Positions 1 to 15,000 of a stretch of DNA of 64,000 nucleotides are shown here, piece by piece (position 1 is the stretch's first letter; the number at the start of each line of letters is the position of its first letter). The notes beneath the pieces are model-generated. The model was given only the letters and a program-made list of their open reading frames with translations. It did not search any database and was not told where the DNA came from. Both the position numbers and the translations under genes were made by a program. This DNA is from Albula goreensis (Eukaryota > Chordata > Actinopteri > Albuliformes > Albulidae): NCBI GenBank assembly GCA_022829145.1, contig CM040743.1, positions 34,389,841-34,453,840 of the forward strand, in the 5' to 3' direction.

Positions 1-2942
1 CTTTTCCTTCTTAGCTCTTTTAGCGGGCCTAGCTCACGTGCTTTGGGGGGACCATCTAGTATGGGTTACATATGGGAGGAGCATAGATTGCCCTATCACA
101 AACAAAGGGGATATACTCAAGTTGGTCAGCAGGAATTTAAGTGGTCTCAATGACATATGTTTTACCCAAGTCTCTTGTACAGCCCAAAACAGTGAGAGAT
201 CTGTCTCTCTCTGATAGTGCTTCACTAGTGTGAACCTACGATCATCACTGGGATTAATGGTGGGACAACATCACCACAAACACAACGTGCCAACCAGGGA
301 TTCCACTTTTTTCTGTTTTCCACACTTCAAGATATAATGCATACTGTTATTCGTGACTAGCAATCCTTGTGATTTGTGAGAATAATTGATATTGAGTAGA
401 TATATGTATCCATACTAATTGTACTGACAGTAATGGATATTGTGATGAATTTTTATATAAATAAGTACGGTTACTCTTCTAAGACCATGCTTAGGATATA
501 ATGTGATGTACAATCAATCAGCACCCAACTGTCAGCGGTAGAATAATCTGAAATTGTGTCCACAAAATAAGACCACGGTTGCTGCTCTTCAGCTATGTGG
601 CTAATCGTTTGTCTTGGCCCTGGCTTCCGCTCTGACAGACCAAGGGCTGTGGCCCTGACAAGTCCACAACCACAAGGGTGTACTCTGTTTCAGTAGATGC
701 ATTATTGATGTTGCTAAGTGGAAAAACAGGGCTGGTTAGCAGTTTGCTCGGTTTGAGCTGAAGCTTTTGGAGAAAGGGTTTTGAAGGCCAGAGGCTCCCC
801 AGTGGGATCGCATCATCACAGATGAACAGGCTGTAAAGTAGTTAGAAGAAAGTAACACCACTGTGGCCAGCACACTGAGTAAACATCCTTGTCTGAGGTG
901 GTTAACAAAGCAATAAATTTGCACAGCAAGCCATTGACATAAAGAAGAAATGAGGAAAATAAACATAAAATAAAACATGGTAGGCGTCCAAGCCAGGGAA
1001 TCTAGCTGCTCTTGTTAGGAAGTCCCAAGTGGAGTTGCATGGTTGTAGGTCCTAATAACAACCAGCATGAATATGAGTATACTGAAAAAGTTCACAGCAT
1101 GCAGTCAGCTAGCTGTAAGATATACACAGCCATTAAAACTTGAGGTTCTTTATGGCCTACACTGTAGGTGTTTCTGTGCACTGTAGCTGTTTAAAGTGCT
1201 GTATTCTGTTCCTGAGCAGTGGATGAGGTGACCTCTGGGCCAAGTGTGTCATAGTTCAAATCGTTCATAGTTACCAACAGGCCATCTTTCTTTCCATCTG
1301 TCTTCTCTTTGCCTGCCTGCTATGGTCCTAGGGAAATAAGTCAGTTTGTTGCAGAACATGCAAAGTGAGCAACTTTGGTGTCAGTGGGCACACCCTGCCA
1401 AAGCACCAGATTTTAGTGAGACAGCACCTCCTGCAGTGAGACATCTGGTCCCGGCCATGCCAGTGCCTACCAGGTCTGGCTGTCCAGCAGGGCAGCACTT
1501 AGCTGGTCTTAACATCAGCTGGAAGGGATGGTTTTAGTGGACAAAATAATCATGAAACGACTGGTGTAACAAGGGCATGCAATATCCTTGGTCTTTTTGA
1601 CTACAGGTGTGTCTTTTTTTACTTTCCAAATCTGTTTGAGTTTAAGTTAAATACTTACCACCGAAAACAAGGTTCCTAGATCATTTCTGTAATATCTGCA
1701 CAAAAAGTAATTGTGTCACTCACACAAAACTCGTTTATTGGCCATAAATCCATCTGGTAAGGCCGAAACTCAGTCACATTGTTCTAGCTATATTTATCCC
1801 CGTTATCTATTTCCAGAACTACGCTGGATTGTTTTCCATGCTACAATACAGTTAAGCAAGTGTAATTTCACTCTTGTTAAATTGAGAATAGTCCCAATAC
1901 TCAAGATGGGACCTGCTTTATTACAGTCAGAAATCAGGTGATGTCAAAATCCATAAGCTACATATTAAATTTAGCGTTGCACTGCTAATACCAAAAACAG
2001 AAGTAATTTAATCAATGAAAGTGCACATCCATGTGAAAGAGATTTTTCCTGACGCATCCTTTTTCGACTGACCTCCTTATATGGGCCCGACCCCAAGCAC
2101 AATCTTTAATTCTTTCTCTGTCTTTCTGGACCTACCCAGTTCTGCATGGCTCCAAGCAATAACACTCTCCCCATCAACCTGATCAGAGACTGGTGCAGTG
2201 ATGCCATTTTTATTGCTCCATTGCAGCGATCGTCCCCTGATTTGTGTTTTGTATGTGTTACAGGACCTTGAAACATATTTTATTGCTTTTGTTTGTGTGT
2301 TTTGTTTTGTGTGTACGTTTGTGTGTAACCCCATTCTTACACCAATGTCCTCTGTCTGTCCTTTGGGTTTCCTTGTAAGGAGTCTCTCCCAAGACAATGT
2401 TCAAGCCTGAGGTGGCCACCTTTACAGGCAGATCACTGTCTTGAGGTCCAATCCAGAGATTTTCACTGTGGGTGTGGCCTCTTCCCTGTCCACTTTCTGA
2501 ATCATATCTGGATTGAACAGAGCTCACAGACTCAGACAGACCCCTCTAGGTTTCTCGTCTGTCCAGACGTGTCTGTCTGTGTGAGTTCACTCACTCCTAC
2601 AAACCAGACACCAGAACAGCCAATCCAAGCAAGGCCTGAGGACATTGTGAGAGCATTAGCCATTTATTCTTGCAGTCTGAAAGAAACTTGAGAAAGCCTT
2701 GCACAGTGCTACTCATATTGATTTGGCTTTGTACTCTGGTATTTCTACATGAATGTGGCCTGGAGAAATTAAAAATTGAGGCTGGGGTTTGGTCCTGGTG
2801 TCATGGTGCCTAGCGAGTGAGTATAAAGCATGGAAAGTCCCCCTCAGTCTATGTTTTAGCTCACCAGCTGTTCTTTGTTTACGGAGGATGGGTACTGCCG
2901 GTATGTCTTGTGAGTGTTTTAATCTATCAACTCTGATTCCAG
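1..2942 (+). other. scrib: scrib intron upstream of the PDZ1 exon
   Basis: No exon could be supported here. The next downstream exon opens in phase 0 at the first residues of PDZ1, so upstream exons (LRR and acidic linker) are expected further 5'. The short open frames show no Scribble-like sequence and no paired splice sites that keep frame. It may contain an unseen small exon, but mostly looks like unique intronic DNA. Confidence 0.6.
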
Positions 2943-3032
2943 TTGACACTGACCATCCTCCGGCAGACTGGGGGGCTGGGGATCAGTATTGCTGGAGGCA
3001 AAGGCTCCACACCTTACAAGGGGGATGATGAG
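2943..3032 (+). CDS. scrib: scrib exon: PDZ1 N-terminal half
   Basis: Thirty codons, phase 0 to 0, acceptor ttccag, donor gtaaga. It carries the PDZ1 binding loop TGGLGISIAGGKGSTPY, nearly identical to vertebrate Scribble. Confidence 0.95.
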
Positions 3033-6000
3033 GTAAGACCTGCATCCCCAGGAGGTGCTGTGATTGGTAATAGCAATACATATATTACAAAGTGTTATTC
3101 ATGACAACTCATTGGATGAAATTAATGTCATATGGATTTAATTACATCTGCTGTTCCATATGCATGTTTTGTTGGATGCCTATTTAGATTTTTTTTGTAG
3201 AAAAAAGATATTAAAAGTCATGTACAGGTGCCACAACAGACTACTACATGGGACTAACCCAGGAGAATTCCATTTTTCATGAGTAGTACAATACGCTGCT
3301 ACTTAGTGCTGCTTTGCTTCATTTTCTTATCTGCAGGTGTACTGTTCTCTTCCTGTTCTTCCTGTTGATATTTGTTGAGGGCATTGCACCCTGAAATGCT
3401 GTAGTTTCATCTCACAGCTTGATTTCGCCAATGTGGAATGTGTCTCCTTCTGCCTTCTAGGGAATCTTCATCTCCCGGGTATCTGAAGAAGGGCCTGCAG
3501 CCCGAGCGGGAGTTAAAGTGGGAGACAAACTGCTGGAGGTACAAACAATTTCTGCTCTCCAGTTAACGTGTGTGAGTGCGTGTGAGTGCTGAGAGTACGT
3601 TAGAGTGTGTGATGGTATCTGTGGCTCTGTGTGCGTTGGTGTCTCTTGCCGGGGCGCGTGCGTGTGTTTGTTTGTGTATGTGTCTTTGTGAAGTGCTATG
3701 CTTGCGCTCTAACTCGCATCCTCCTCAGGTGAACGGGGTAGACCTGCATGAAGCGGAGCACCAGCGGGCGGTGGAGGCCCTGCGGAGCTCTGGCACAGCC
3801 GTCTCCATGACGGTGCTGCGGGAACGCATGGTGGAGCCGGAGAACGCCATCACCACCACACCCCTGCGTCCTGAGGACGACTACTTCCCCCGGGAGCGGC
3901 GCAGCGGTCTGCCCTTCTGCATGGAGCCTCCCTCCCCTGATGGGGCCCACCAGCGCCTCTCAGCCTGCCTCATACGTAACGATAAGGGGCTTGGCTTCAG
4001 CATTGCTGGGGGAAAGGGCTCCACACCCTACCGCACTGGGGACATGGTGAGTTAGAGAGAGACAGATGAAGAGAGGGAGAGAGGCACAAAAAAAAATTAT
4101 CATCGCTGAGCTCGTAATCCCTGCGATGCGGGAGAGTCGCTTGTACATATTTCTGTGTGACCACACACCCAGACCCAGACACACTCACTTGGTACATGGT
4201 GCACGCATATCCTGAGAAAACATACATGAACACACATTTGCATGCTCAACACATGTGTAGTCAACCATTTGTATGCATACACACACACACACACACATGC
4301 AGTCACAGGTACTTTCCATTGCCAGGGACATTTGAGATGTGTATAGTTTCCCACGGTGATGCATATACAGTTGCATGTGTGCATACAGACGCACACAGAC
4401 AAAAGACTCATTTTTTGTAGTAGGCAGCCTCTGGAGCAAGCTCATATACTCTAGTGAAGCTACAATGTACCGATAAATATTTAATGTCCCCTCACCATTG
4501 GAGAATTTTGACTCATTTTAACCACCAGAACAGTATGTCCAAAAATGTGAATCTAATTGTGATTAAATACAATCGCACAATTGTATACTACAATTAAATA
4601 GAATACAGATGTAACACTTCACATAATATTATTTATAGTGTTTAGAAATGTACAGCTCTTTAAGGCAAAATAATATTTCATACTTTCAGAATATTGACTA
4701 AAATAGTATACCAGGGTTGCCAAAGTTAATTCCTGTGGATTTTTTTTTACTTAATCAATGACCTTAACATTTCTGTACAGCCAATATTACTATATAGTAA
4801 TTAATAGTTTATTACCCTTTGCAGGTCTCAGTCTTGGTCTCTTAGCATTATCTTTGTAAGACAATGGTGAGACCCAAACATTCAAGGGTAAATAACAGCC
4901 CTTTTTGGTGAGAAGAACAGAGGTGGTGAGGATTGGTTGATGTGCCTCTCTCAGTGACAATGCCCCTTAACTCCTACCAGGCCCAAGAGAGCCTTCTCCC
5001 CAGAGCTACTGCATGGAGACAAAATATCAGTTAGCCCCTGATACCCGATAGGACCAGTGTGCAGGGAGGTTTCTGTCCCCACACCCCTCCTCCTTTACCC
5101 ACTGCAGCTGAGTGGAGTCCTGCTATTGTTTGAAATGATGTCGCTGTGCTTCTCACTCTCTCCGTTCCACCGACAGGGTATCTATATCTCCCGCATCGCT
5201 GAGGGAGGGGCTGCTCACCGCGACAACACGCTGCACGTGGGAGACAGGGTCATTTCTGTGAGTACACACGCCCTCCGCAACATGTTTTCCTCTCTCTTTT
5301 TCTCTCTCTCACCACTCCAGTCATGCATAATGCATTTGGATAGTAAGTGCATATTCGTCTTGCGTCGTTGACACCGAACCAAGAGTAATCCTCTTAGGTA
5401 CAAATGAGAGCTGCTGTCCCTGACAGCGAGTGCTGTCGTTCCGTAGTGCAATGAAGGCCGCCTCCTGTCCCGTCACAGCACGATAGAAACTGCTGTGATG
5501 TACGCAGATGTTTTCAGTCCTCCCTCAATGACTAACTAAGTTGAATGCAGGCACATGAATAGACCTTAGTTTTCTAGTGTGTGGTGTTTGAACCCCCTGC
5601 ATGACTAGTCCCTGTGCCCTGTACTCTCCGGTCACAGCAATGACTACAGGTTGGCATTCCCATCATGCCATAGGGGTGGTCCATAGCTATACCTCTCAAA
5701 GCCCTGTCTGGCTGAATTATCTGGCTGTCAGGTCAGCTATGCTCATATCACTGCTCATATTAATGCCTGTGTTGTCTGGACTTGACGGTTTGGCCGTGCG
5801 CCCAGAGAACACTACACACAATTACTTCAGCTATATTGTGCAGTGAGGCCATCTGTAGAATATTCTGCCCGGCTTTATGTAACCCTACAAGTTTGACAAC
5901 TGACAGCCTTGCTTTTTAAGTTATTTTGTGCATGCAGTATAGAGGATAACAACAAACCTCCCTGTTGTTTCTGTAATAGTTTGTAGATTGAGATTGAAAC

Positions 6001-9000
6001 CATGTGTTATGCAGCTAAAACTGTGTGAAACGGCGCCCTCTTGTGTTTCTGTGTGGTTATCCTATGTGTATTCTCAGTGTGTTTTGGATGCTAATGGTTT
6101 ATTTCTGTCTTCTGCTCTCTCAGTGGAGGGCACTACGGATACTTGGGTGCTTGGTCTTTGTGTGTGTCTGGTTTTCCCCTTCTCCCTCTTTCTCCCCTCC
6201 CTCTTTCTCTTCACTCTCTCCACTGTCCCCTCCCTTCTCTCTCCTTGCACTGCATGGCCGTGATTCTAACACGCACTCCGTTCCCTTGCCTGTGGCGTGG
6301 TGGGCGTGGTGTTGGGGGATGTGGGCGGAGCCTCTGGGCCCGCTGACATGGTAACCGCATGCCTTACCATACCAGCAGCCGCAGTAGCATGTTAGCCGGT
6401 ACGGTAAGAGCTGGTACTGTGTGGTCAGTGCTGGCTTCTGTTTGTCACTGTGACCCCAGGACCCCTGTCTGTGCCTGTTGACTTTCACTCACACCATACA
6501 CAAAGTACCGATTAAGAAACAAAGTGATCTTATAGATGAGAAGATTTTCACAGCATCTTAATGAATTAAAATTATAGTTGAAGTCTAAGCAGCAGTGGGT
6601 AGTATTCCCCTGCTCTATTCATTCACCTTCTATGCAGGTAGACCCTGCACTATGATCAAATTGGCTGTGAGAGGATTGCGATTGGCTTCTGCGCTGAGTG
6701 GGAGGGCCTTCATCGGTGCCCCTTCTGAAAACACTGTTCAGAGACATCTCTCCTAGAGCCATCCTGGTCTAGGTCTAGGTCCGTCCAAAGTATGCAAATG
6801 GGATAACATGTCAGTCCAAGGAAGATGTTCAGCCTTGTAGATGTACGCCATTTTAAAATGCATAGATAATTTACAGAGAGATGTGGCTCAATGCTAAAGT
6901 GGAAAGAATGGATAAGGTGGTTTCAAAACGGTCAAGACCGCAGACTACTGCAGTACTCCCGTTGGCAGCTCTGGATTCTTAGGTCAAGGTCACCTGTAAC
7001 CACAGTCTCACCTGTGCTCTTGTGGGTGAGCGATCAGTGGTCCAACCTTCGGTATTAGCTATCATACCCACTGGCAATATGGCCTCTCACACTCTGCTTC
7101 TTTCTCTCCTTCCTTTTCTTACTCTGTCTCTCTGGGGTGCAGTTTCACTAACCCTATCACTGACAACCTCAGGTCAGGTTGCCATGGCGTTATGTATGCC
7201 TCAGAAGTCACTGGCTCTCAAACTGACCACCAGTTTTTCAGATATACATTGTACTTGAGTTAACAATGCTAATACTATACTGAATTGTCACCCAGCTGCA
7301 CCTTATTTTCAGAGCCCACAGCAGAAATGTGGATGGCAAATAACAGAAAATATGAAATTGAGAAAAATCAGGAATGAAGGAGTAGACAAGGGAAAAGGTG
7401 TTCAACTCATAAAAAGTTATGTAATCTTTGTAGAGAATGTGCACTTTTGGTTATGGGCATATGTGATAACATTGTCATTTATTTACAGGTATTCTTATAA
7501 TAATATATTTAGCTCTTACCTAGAGCAACCTGCAACAGTGCCTACAATAGTGTAAAACCAGTATATATCCAAGAACATGCTCTGCACAATTTAAACAAAA
7601 CATCACTATAAGAGAATAAATGCTATAGTAAGCATATTAGTAGTGCTTTACGTGCAATTAACACATGTACTACTGCTGACACATACTGAAGAGGGTGATC
7701 TTGAGGGCCAAAAAGTTGTAATAGCGATAAAAGCTTTGTAATTAACTGTAAATTCAGCCTTACCGCTTTAATTATTGGCACATTGAGCCCTCCCCCTCCA
7801 GCCGCTCGCGTCTGAGCCGCTCCTGTCCCAGTGTCCTTTGTGACACACTGGTTCGCTGTCGATGCAGATCAATGGTGTGGACATGACAGAGGCCAGGCAT
7901 GACCAGGCAGTAACGCTGCTTACCGGCACGTCCCCCACCATCACCCTGCTGGTGGAGCGCGAGCTGGCCTCCCCCGGGGGCTCCCCAGCCGCCACACGGG
8001 CACGCCCCCACTCCCCCCCACCCCGAGCCCAGCGACTCCGCTGCCGACCAGGACCGCGCCTCGCCGCAGGGCAACCACCTGAGCCGTCCGCTGGAGGATG
8101 AGTACCCCATTGAGGTGAGGGGGTCAGACTCTCTACTATCATAATTCTAGTGATCCCTAAAGCTAGAAACAGGTTTGCAGGTTTTAGAGACAGATGCACT
8201 TCAACACACAGAGTGGGTTGAATCCAGGCTGGATGCAATGGACATAAAAACATTTCAGTATTTTTCAATTTTAATCGCAGTGAAAATGTTGTATGAAGAG
8301 AGCTCTGTGTGCTTTTATCTTTCCGTGAAATACTCCACATTGTATTATGGTTGCATTACCACCATCTGTAAGGTTGTGATTTGTATCATATTTTCTTCTA
8401 ATCTCAAAAATGCTACTGTAGAGGGTAGTAAACATAGGTAGATTGAGAAGGTAAATCCTAAGCATCTAGGGATTGAGGAAAACTAAAGCCATTTTGGTCC
8501 TTCATAATCATTTCTCTCCTCAGGCATATAGCGTTGTTGGCTTATTCAGGCCTGATTTTTCAAGTCCAGAGGAACGTTTCTTGAAGCTCATGCAAACACC
8601 TGTTTTTCTGACTTATGCAATAACTTCCTGTCCTAACAGGAAGTGACTCTGGTAAAGGCAGGTGGTCCCCTAGGGCTGAGCATTGTGGGAGGCAGCGATC
8701 ATGCCAGCCATCCATTTGGAATCAGTGAGCCAGGGGTATTTATCTCCAAGGTAAGTTGAGACAGATGTGCTTTACCCTGGTGTGGTAAAGTTAAGATGTA
8801 CTGGTCTTCATATAAGCAACCATTTGAAAAGTGGAACAAATGTCTTCATGCACCTCCAGTTCAGGCAGTGACCAAGGCCAGCTGTTGGCAGAGGAGGTGC
8901 GTTTCTGATAAGTAGAGAGAGTTCGGAGAGTAACGGTACCTCCATGTCTCATTGGTTCAGGTGATCCCTCATGGTCTTGCATGTCAGAGTGGCCTGCGTG

Positions 9001-12000
9001 TGGGAGACCGCATCCTGGAGGTGAACGGCATCGACCTGCGTCATGCCACACACCAGGAAGCCGTCCACGCACTGCTGTCCAACAGGCAGGAGATAGGCAT
9101 GCTGGTGCGCCGGGACCCCGCCCCACCTGGCATGCGGGTGAGCCACCTGCCCCACGGACCCTCACACAAACACACACAAATCCCATTCCATTCCTGTTAC
9201 CCAAAGGTGTTTGTTACCTTTATTTAAGTGGTGCAAATAATGGATACAATTGAAATATGTGCTAGGGGAATTGGCTGTAATCATGTTGCACTCACATTAC
9301 TTTTTCCTGAGGAGTTTCCTGGATGCCCATCACCAAACTGATTTTGTTCATGATGTGTGTGAATATTGCCTTGATTGAACAGTTTTGTTCAATTGTTTAA
9401 CTTGATTCTCAGTTCTGAGAAGTTTCATTGTCTCTAAAAGAGCTGGAAGCCTTGCTATAGGTGGTAGCCTCTTAAAGCAAGGATTGAGCACCCTCATAAA
9501 TTAAAAGTCATTATCTGCATATTATAGTATTAATCAGGGTTCTTCGATTTATTGGTAGTCTGGTCAGCAGTTTGTATCTAATTTCCATTCTGCATTGCTG
9601 GCTGCATTGGACTTGATTGATGGAGCTTGTTGGGCCGGTGTGGTAAGAAGAATCTGAGTGTGACTGTGTGTTTCTGCACAGGCAATTGAGATCCTCAAAC
9701 AGCCAGGTGAAAAGCTGGGCATCAGCATCAGGGGAGGTGCCAAGGGCCATGCAGGCAACCCCTTCGATCCCACAGATGAGGGCATCTTCATCTCCAAGGT
9801 AACTCCATCTTTGACTCAACAGATGCTACAAAAAATGATAGGAAGCTGAACCCAGGGCTAGTTTAGGAAAAATCCTGAACTTTCATGCCTGGACTACACT
9901 TCCCATCAGCCCCCTTGCCACCAGTTCACACACAAGACTGCATCATTTTACATTTGTGATTGTGGGACCTGAAGTCCATAATAAGAGGTAATACTTTTGG
10001 TCTATAATGTTTAATGTAATTTCTCTGCCTCATCCTGTTCAGGTGAGCTCGAGCGGGGCGGCGGCGAGGGATGGGCGCCTGCAAGTTGGCATGCGCATCT
10101 TGGAGGTCAACAACCACAGCCTTTTGGGCATGACTCACACGGAGGCCGTGCGCGTGCTGCGTGCCGTCGGCGACACTCTGGAAGTGCTGGTCTGCGATGG
10201 ATTTGACCCTCATGCCGCTGCCGCCATCGAGGTCAGTCCCAAGGAAGGAGGCCCTGGCCTCAATATTTCGCACCCTCTCAAAGTAGGAGCGCTAAACTAG
10301 GATTGTTTTCAGCTCGTGGATCAGTCGATAACATACAGATAAGGGCAGTGGAAACCTGATTCTAGATCAGTAGTCCTACTCTGAGATGCTGTATGAATGT
10401 TGGCTTCTACTCTAAAACCAAGAGCAAAGTACTATGCTTGAAGCTCTGAATGAACTCTGGGAAGTAGAGGCAATTTGAAAGCACTGGTAGATATGCAGAG
10501 ACAGTTAGCTGATACCTTGAGTGGGTGTAGTTATCAGCAGTTATGCTTGGCTGAAAAAGAACTCCACCAGAGCTCATTATAGCAAGCAATAAAAAAGTCA
10601 ACCAAGGCAAACTCTGAGAGGCAATGGTCTGTTTAGGATTTGCATGCGCTGTATTTGCACGTGTGTAACTGGCATGTTTTTGTCACTCGCAGTCCTCGCC
10701 TGGCATCATCGCCAACCCTTTCACAGCAGGCATTGTCCGCAAAAACAGCATGGAGAGCATCTCGTCTATCGACAGGGATGTCAGCCCTGAGGAGATGGAC
10801 ATGATACAGAAGGTGAGCTGACTTTGTTTTACCAAAAAAAATTTGACCACTTTGAGTTGTATACTGTTGAAATTCTTTAAGCTTTCAAAAATTACACCTA
10901 TGGAACGTGTTTTGTTAAGTTTTTCCTAAAGAGATTTTGATTTGCAAAGAGCCAAATATTCCCTGGCTATGACCACAATTTGAAATTAATCCTGTTAGTT
11001 GATTTGGCTGTGAAAGTGAATAAAATGTAGTGATAAATTGTGCGTTTATCCAAACGCTTTCTCTAGGGCTGGGTAGCGAGAAGCTTGGGGTGTTTCTCAC
11101 TGTCCCATACTCTCTAACACTACAGCAATGTGTCTCTCACTCGCTGTCACTCTATCCACCCCTCTCCTTCCCTCCATTGTTTCCTCCCTCCCCTCTGTTC
11201 CAGGAAGCGGAGAAGGAGCGTGTGCCCTCCCAGTGGGAGAAAGAGGAATTGGAGAAAGTGGTAAGTGGATCTGGATTGTGTAACCCCAGAGCACACACAC
11301 ACGTACGAACATACACACACACACACTGTGGACGCAATGCCTTGGTTAAAGCACGATGAGGATCTCTGCTTATCATTCACTGCATCAGTCCTGATACAGT
11401 GGGCTCAGTTTCACATCTCATCTCAACGCACTGCAGCCTCTTTCCCTTTTAAACCACAGGATCAGATTAACAAATTCTGTTGGTAAATTCAGTCTGCAAC
11501 GAAAAATCAATAATCATCGCCATTCAGGCTGGTTGATTAAGTGGCCGACTGAGCTAACATCAGGTAATGTCAGGGTTGTGGTCAATTACAATTCAATTCA
11601 GGAAATAAACTGAAATTCACTTCATGAACTGAAACATTGGGCATTTCAATTAAATCATTGAATTTCAGTTCTACTCATGAAGTTACTGAATTGGAATGGA
11701 ATTGACCCACCCCATCATCGAGGAGCTATGATTTGAATGAATAAGGTACATTAGAAACAAAGACCAATCATTTGAAAAGGTGAAGATTGATAATATATTG
11801 AGAAGGGTCTGGTTGTTTAAAAAAAAAAAAAAAAACTCCTGTTGGGCTGGAAATTGGCTCTTGTCTTCTTCGAGTTTGGGCGTGCCAATACTTCTAACTC
11901 TCTGCCAGCACTGACTAAAGCTTATCCCAGCTGCTCTGTGTGCTAGATGGCTGAAGGAGCGTTGCTCTAACATGTGTGGATTCTGCCCCTCCTCCTTTGT

Positions 12001-15000
12001 ACTACTTCTGTGCCTTGAATCCTTTGTGGGCTGTTTGGCTCTCATTGCTTAATCCCTCTGTGTACTTGAATGGTCATCTGTCATTCTGGCGCCTGCATGG
12101 CTATTTTTTAATTTCTCTCCTGTTCTTCCATCATCTCCTTCATTTCCCTCTTGCTTGCATTCCCTTCCCAAAACCTCGCCTTGCCCCATCGCACTCCTTC
12201 CCTGTGCATTCGCTGCATGTGTTGCTGGGTCCATCCCACCCTCCCTTCTTTGCGGTTGCACCCCGCCCGCTCTGGCCTGGCCCAATGAAGGAGCGCATGC
12301 GCCTGGAGCGTGAGGAGGCCAATCGCCTGCTGGAGGAGGAGGAGGCTGAGGTGAGGGGTCCTGTCCACTACCCCCGATTCTCCACCAGGGGGAGATGAAG
12401 AGCAGCCACTCACTCAGGATGTGCGAGACACCACTGCAGGGGTGTACTAAAAAAACACATCCATTACTGTGCTTACAAAACTATGAAACTAATTATTTCT
12501 CAGTGGATCATGAAAGCATTCATTTTTACAACGTACGCGAAACAGAATACATTACAGCTGGTTTTAGCATTACAACTGTGAATGTTTAAGTTGTGACTTT
12601 AGTGGCTGACAATATTATGTTCATTCAGAAGTAAAACAATTGGAAACTTAAGTCACTAAAGCTACTAACCATGAACAAGGGCTTACAATTAACTAACAAT
12701 GACTGAGAGCCTGAAATGGTACAGCACAACCTCTTAGTGGCTGGGGGTTGTACCAGTGCCCACAGACTACTCTGTCATCAGTGGAAAAAATACTGTAATT
12801 AGCACCCATCAGTTGTCCTAGAATACCATGTGGCTTACAGTGAAATAGTCACTGGCTTGACGAAGCAAGCGCATCAGAGACAGAAGCTTCAGAAAGCTTC
12901 AGATAGCAGAAGCACCACCATGTATTTGTTTCACACATGCGCCAGTGGAGTGCTCAGAATTCAACTCTAACACTCCTTGGGCAGGTACAACTCTACAGTT
13001 GAGGTCCGATAAAAAGTTTCAGAGGAAGCTTTGAGATTTCCTTGCTGCCGTCCAGTAGGACCTCAGTCTCTCTTCAAGTCTGACCCATGACCTTTGACCT
13101 TTGCCCTTTTCTCATTTCTTTAGAACTATGGTGGGGAACCCCTCAAACTGGACTACAGGACACTGGCCGCGCTGCCCACCACCAGCCTACAGAAGGTCAA
13201 TCGGGTAAGTGACTTGCGGCGTCCCACATCAGACCAGCTTCAGAATGGCTTTTTACCTTTATCCATACTATGACATAGGGGATTAGTTGGTAGGCTCATA
13301 ACCAAAGTGCTTCAGGTTCAATCAGGTAGGGCACTAACACTACACGATAGGTACTTTACACAGCCAGGGTTACACTGCAACTCTGAAGAGGCTCTGGTTT
13401 TGTTCTGGAATGCTGATATTCTCTGACATTTGTTAACTCTGAGTTATGAAAGCCTGTACTGTATTTCAACCCAAAAACTTTCGCCTGCCTGGGCAAGTGG
13501 AACTCAAATGGCGCAGCTGAAACATTGTTACCAAAATGTTTTGGTGTGAATGTTACCCTACAAAGGAGCGGACCTTTGGCTGCCCTCACAGTGTAGACAC
13601 TCCTTCATATGCTGATTCAGTTAAAACCCTTAAACAGTTCCACTTAATGCCCTCTTAACTAGAGCAACACTTGGCAGGGAAATTTGCTTTTCCTGCCCTT
13701 AGCAGTTGCAACTAAGGTGTTTAATCCTGTCATCTTTGCCCAGAGGTAATCATTTAACTGGGATAATAGCAAACCTGTCCATAACATAAATTAGTTATTC
13801 TGTTTTTAGATATATTGGCTCACTAGAATTACCATAATGCAAGTAAAAAACAATTTAATTACTCCTAATAATAATTAGCTTTGGCAATGCATTGTGGGTA
13901 ACATGAGAGCTAGAACACTTTATTTTGAATGTCTGAGACAGGGGCTTGTCTGTGCTTGTCTGATTTTTGTGTATTGTGTTGGATTATTGATAAGGGAGTT
14001 TGGGGTTACTGGATGAGCACTGAGAACCTCAGGGTGAGCGGATTAGCTCTGCACCACCTACCAGTGATAGACACATCGACAGGCCGTATGAGTCAGTCTT
14101 AGCGCGGTTGGGGGTGATGGGCACAAAAGGTCAGGGTGCCTCCGAAAGGCCTCTCAGTGGGTTTAGCCGCATGTGGCGGATGCTGACTCTGCGCCTCTGC
14201 ATCTGCTGTTTCCAGACCTCCTCCTCCGAGGCCCAGGGGATGAGCAGCCCATGCAGAGAGGCCCCATACTCCCCCAGCGCACAGCCAGTGAGTACAACCC
14301 CTTTCACCAGTGTGTCTCGCACACAGCTCTGCAGCATCAGCATTCACCCTTCCATTTCTCAACATTGTTTTTCTAGCACGTATTCAAATAAACTCTTTTT
14401 GACCTGTATCAGGGATGCAAAACCAATTTTTTTTACATTACTGAAGACAACCGCAGCTGTTTGAGGTCCAGCAAACACTGTGAAGTGAACAATATCAGTG
14501 GCCCCTTTGCTCCTACACTGTTTTATATGAAATGTTGTTTCTGTGTTATTAAATGTCTACGCATTGGCGTGACAGTGAATTGAGTTTTCCACATGTGGAA
14601 AGGTAAAGTATACTGAAATAAGCAAAACTTAATGGATGTGAAGATCCAGGAGTTCATTTCAGCATGGTGGGCACTCCTTGCTGAAATAGATCGATTATGG
14701 GACGTCGAAGCATCTGTTACTCGCACATACACCTCTTCACCCCTCCCCCCCTTCTTTTTTTTTTTACCACCAGCAGCTCCCTCGCTCCTACTCCCTCCAG
14801 CCCGCTGTGGCCCCTGGAAGGGAGACGCGTTTCGTAAGTGGTCTCTGAGCCCAGCCCTTACTTGTGTTGTGTGACTCAAGTCACTTGATTTATTTTGCGT
14901 GACAGAGCTTGGTGCTACCAAAAGGCTTTTCATGCAGTGCACACTAATCCAGTTCGCCCTTATAGCTTCATGGACGATCACTGGGGTCTTGGGAGAGATT

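Noticed and set aside
2077-2527. Overlapping open frames before the PDZ1 exon
   Set aside because: No similarity to Scribble linker sequence and no paired splice sites in phase.
6340-6352. gacatg-gtaacc resembling the end of exon 3729-4046
   Set aside because: The upstream sequence is not PDZ-like, and the real junction to 5177 is exact without it.
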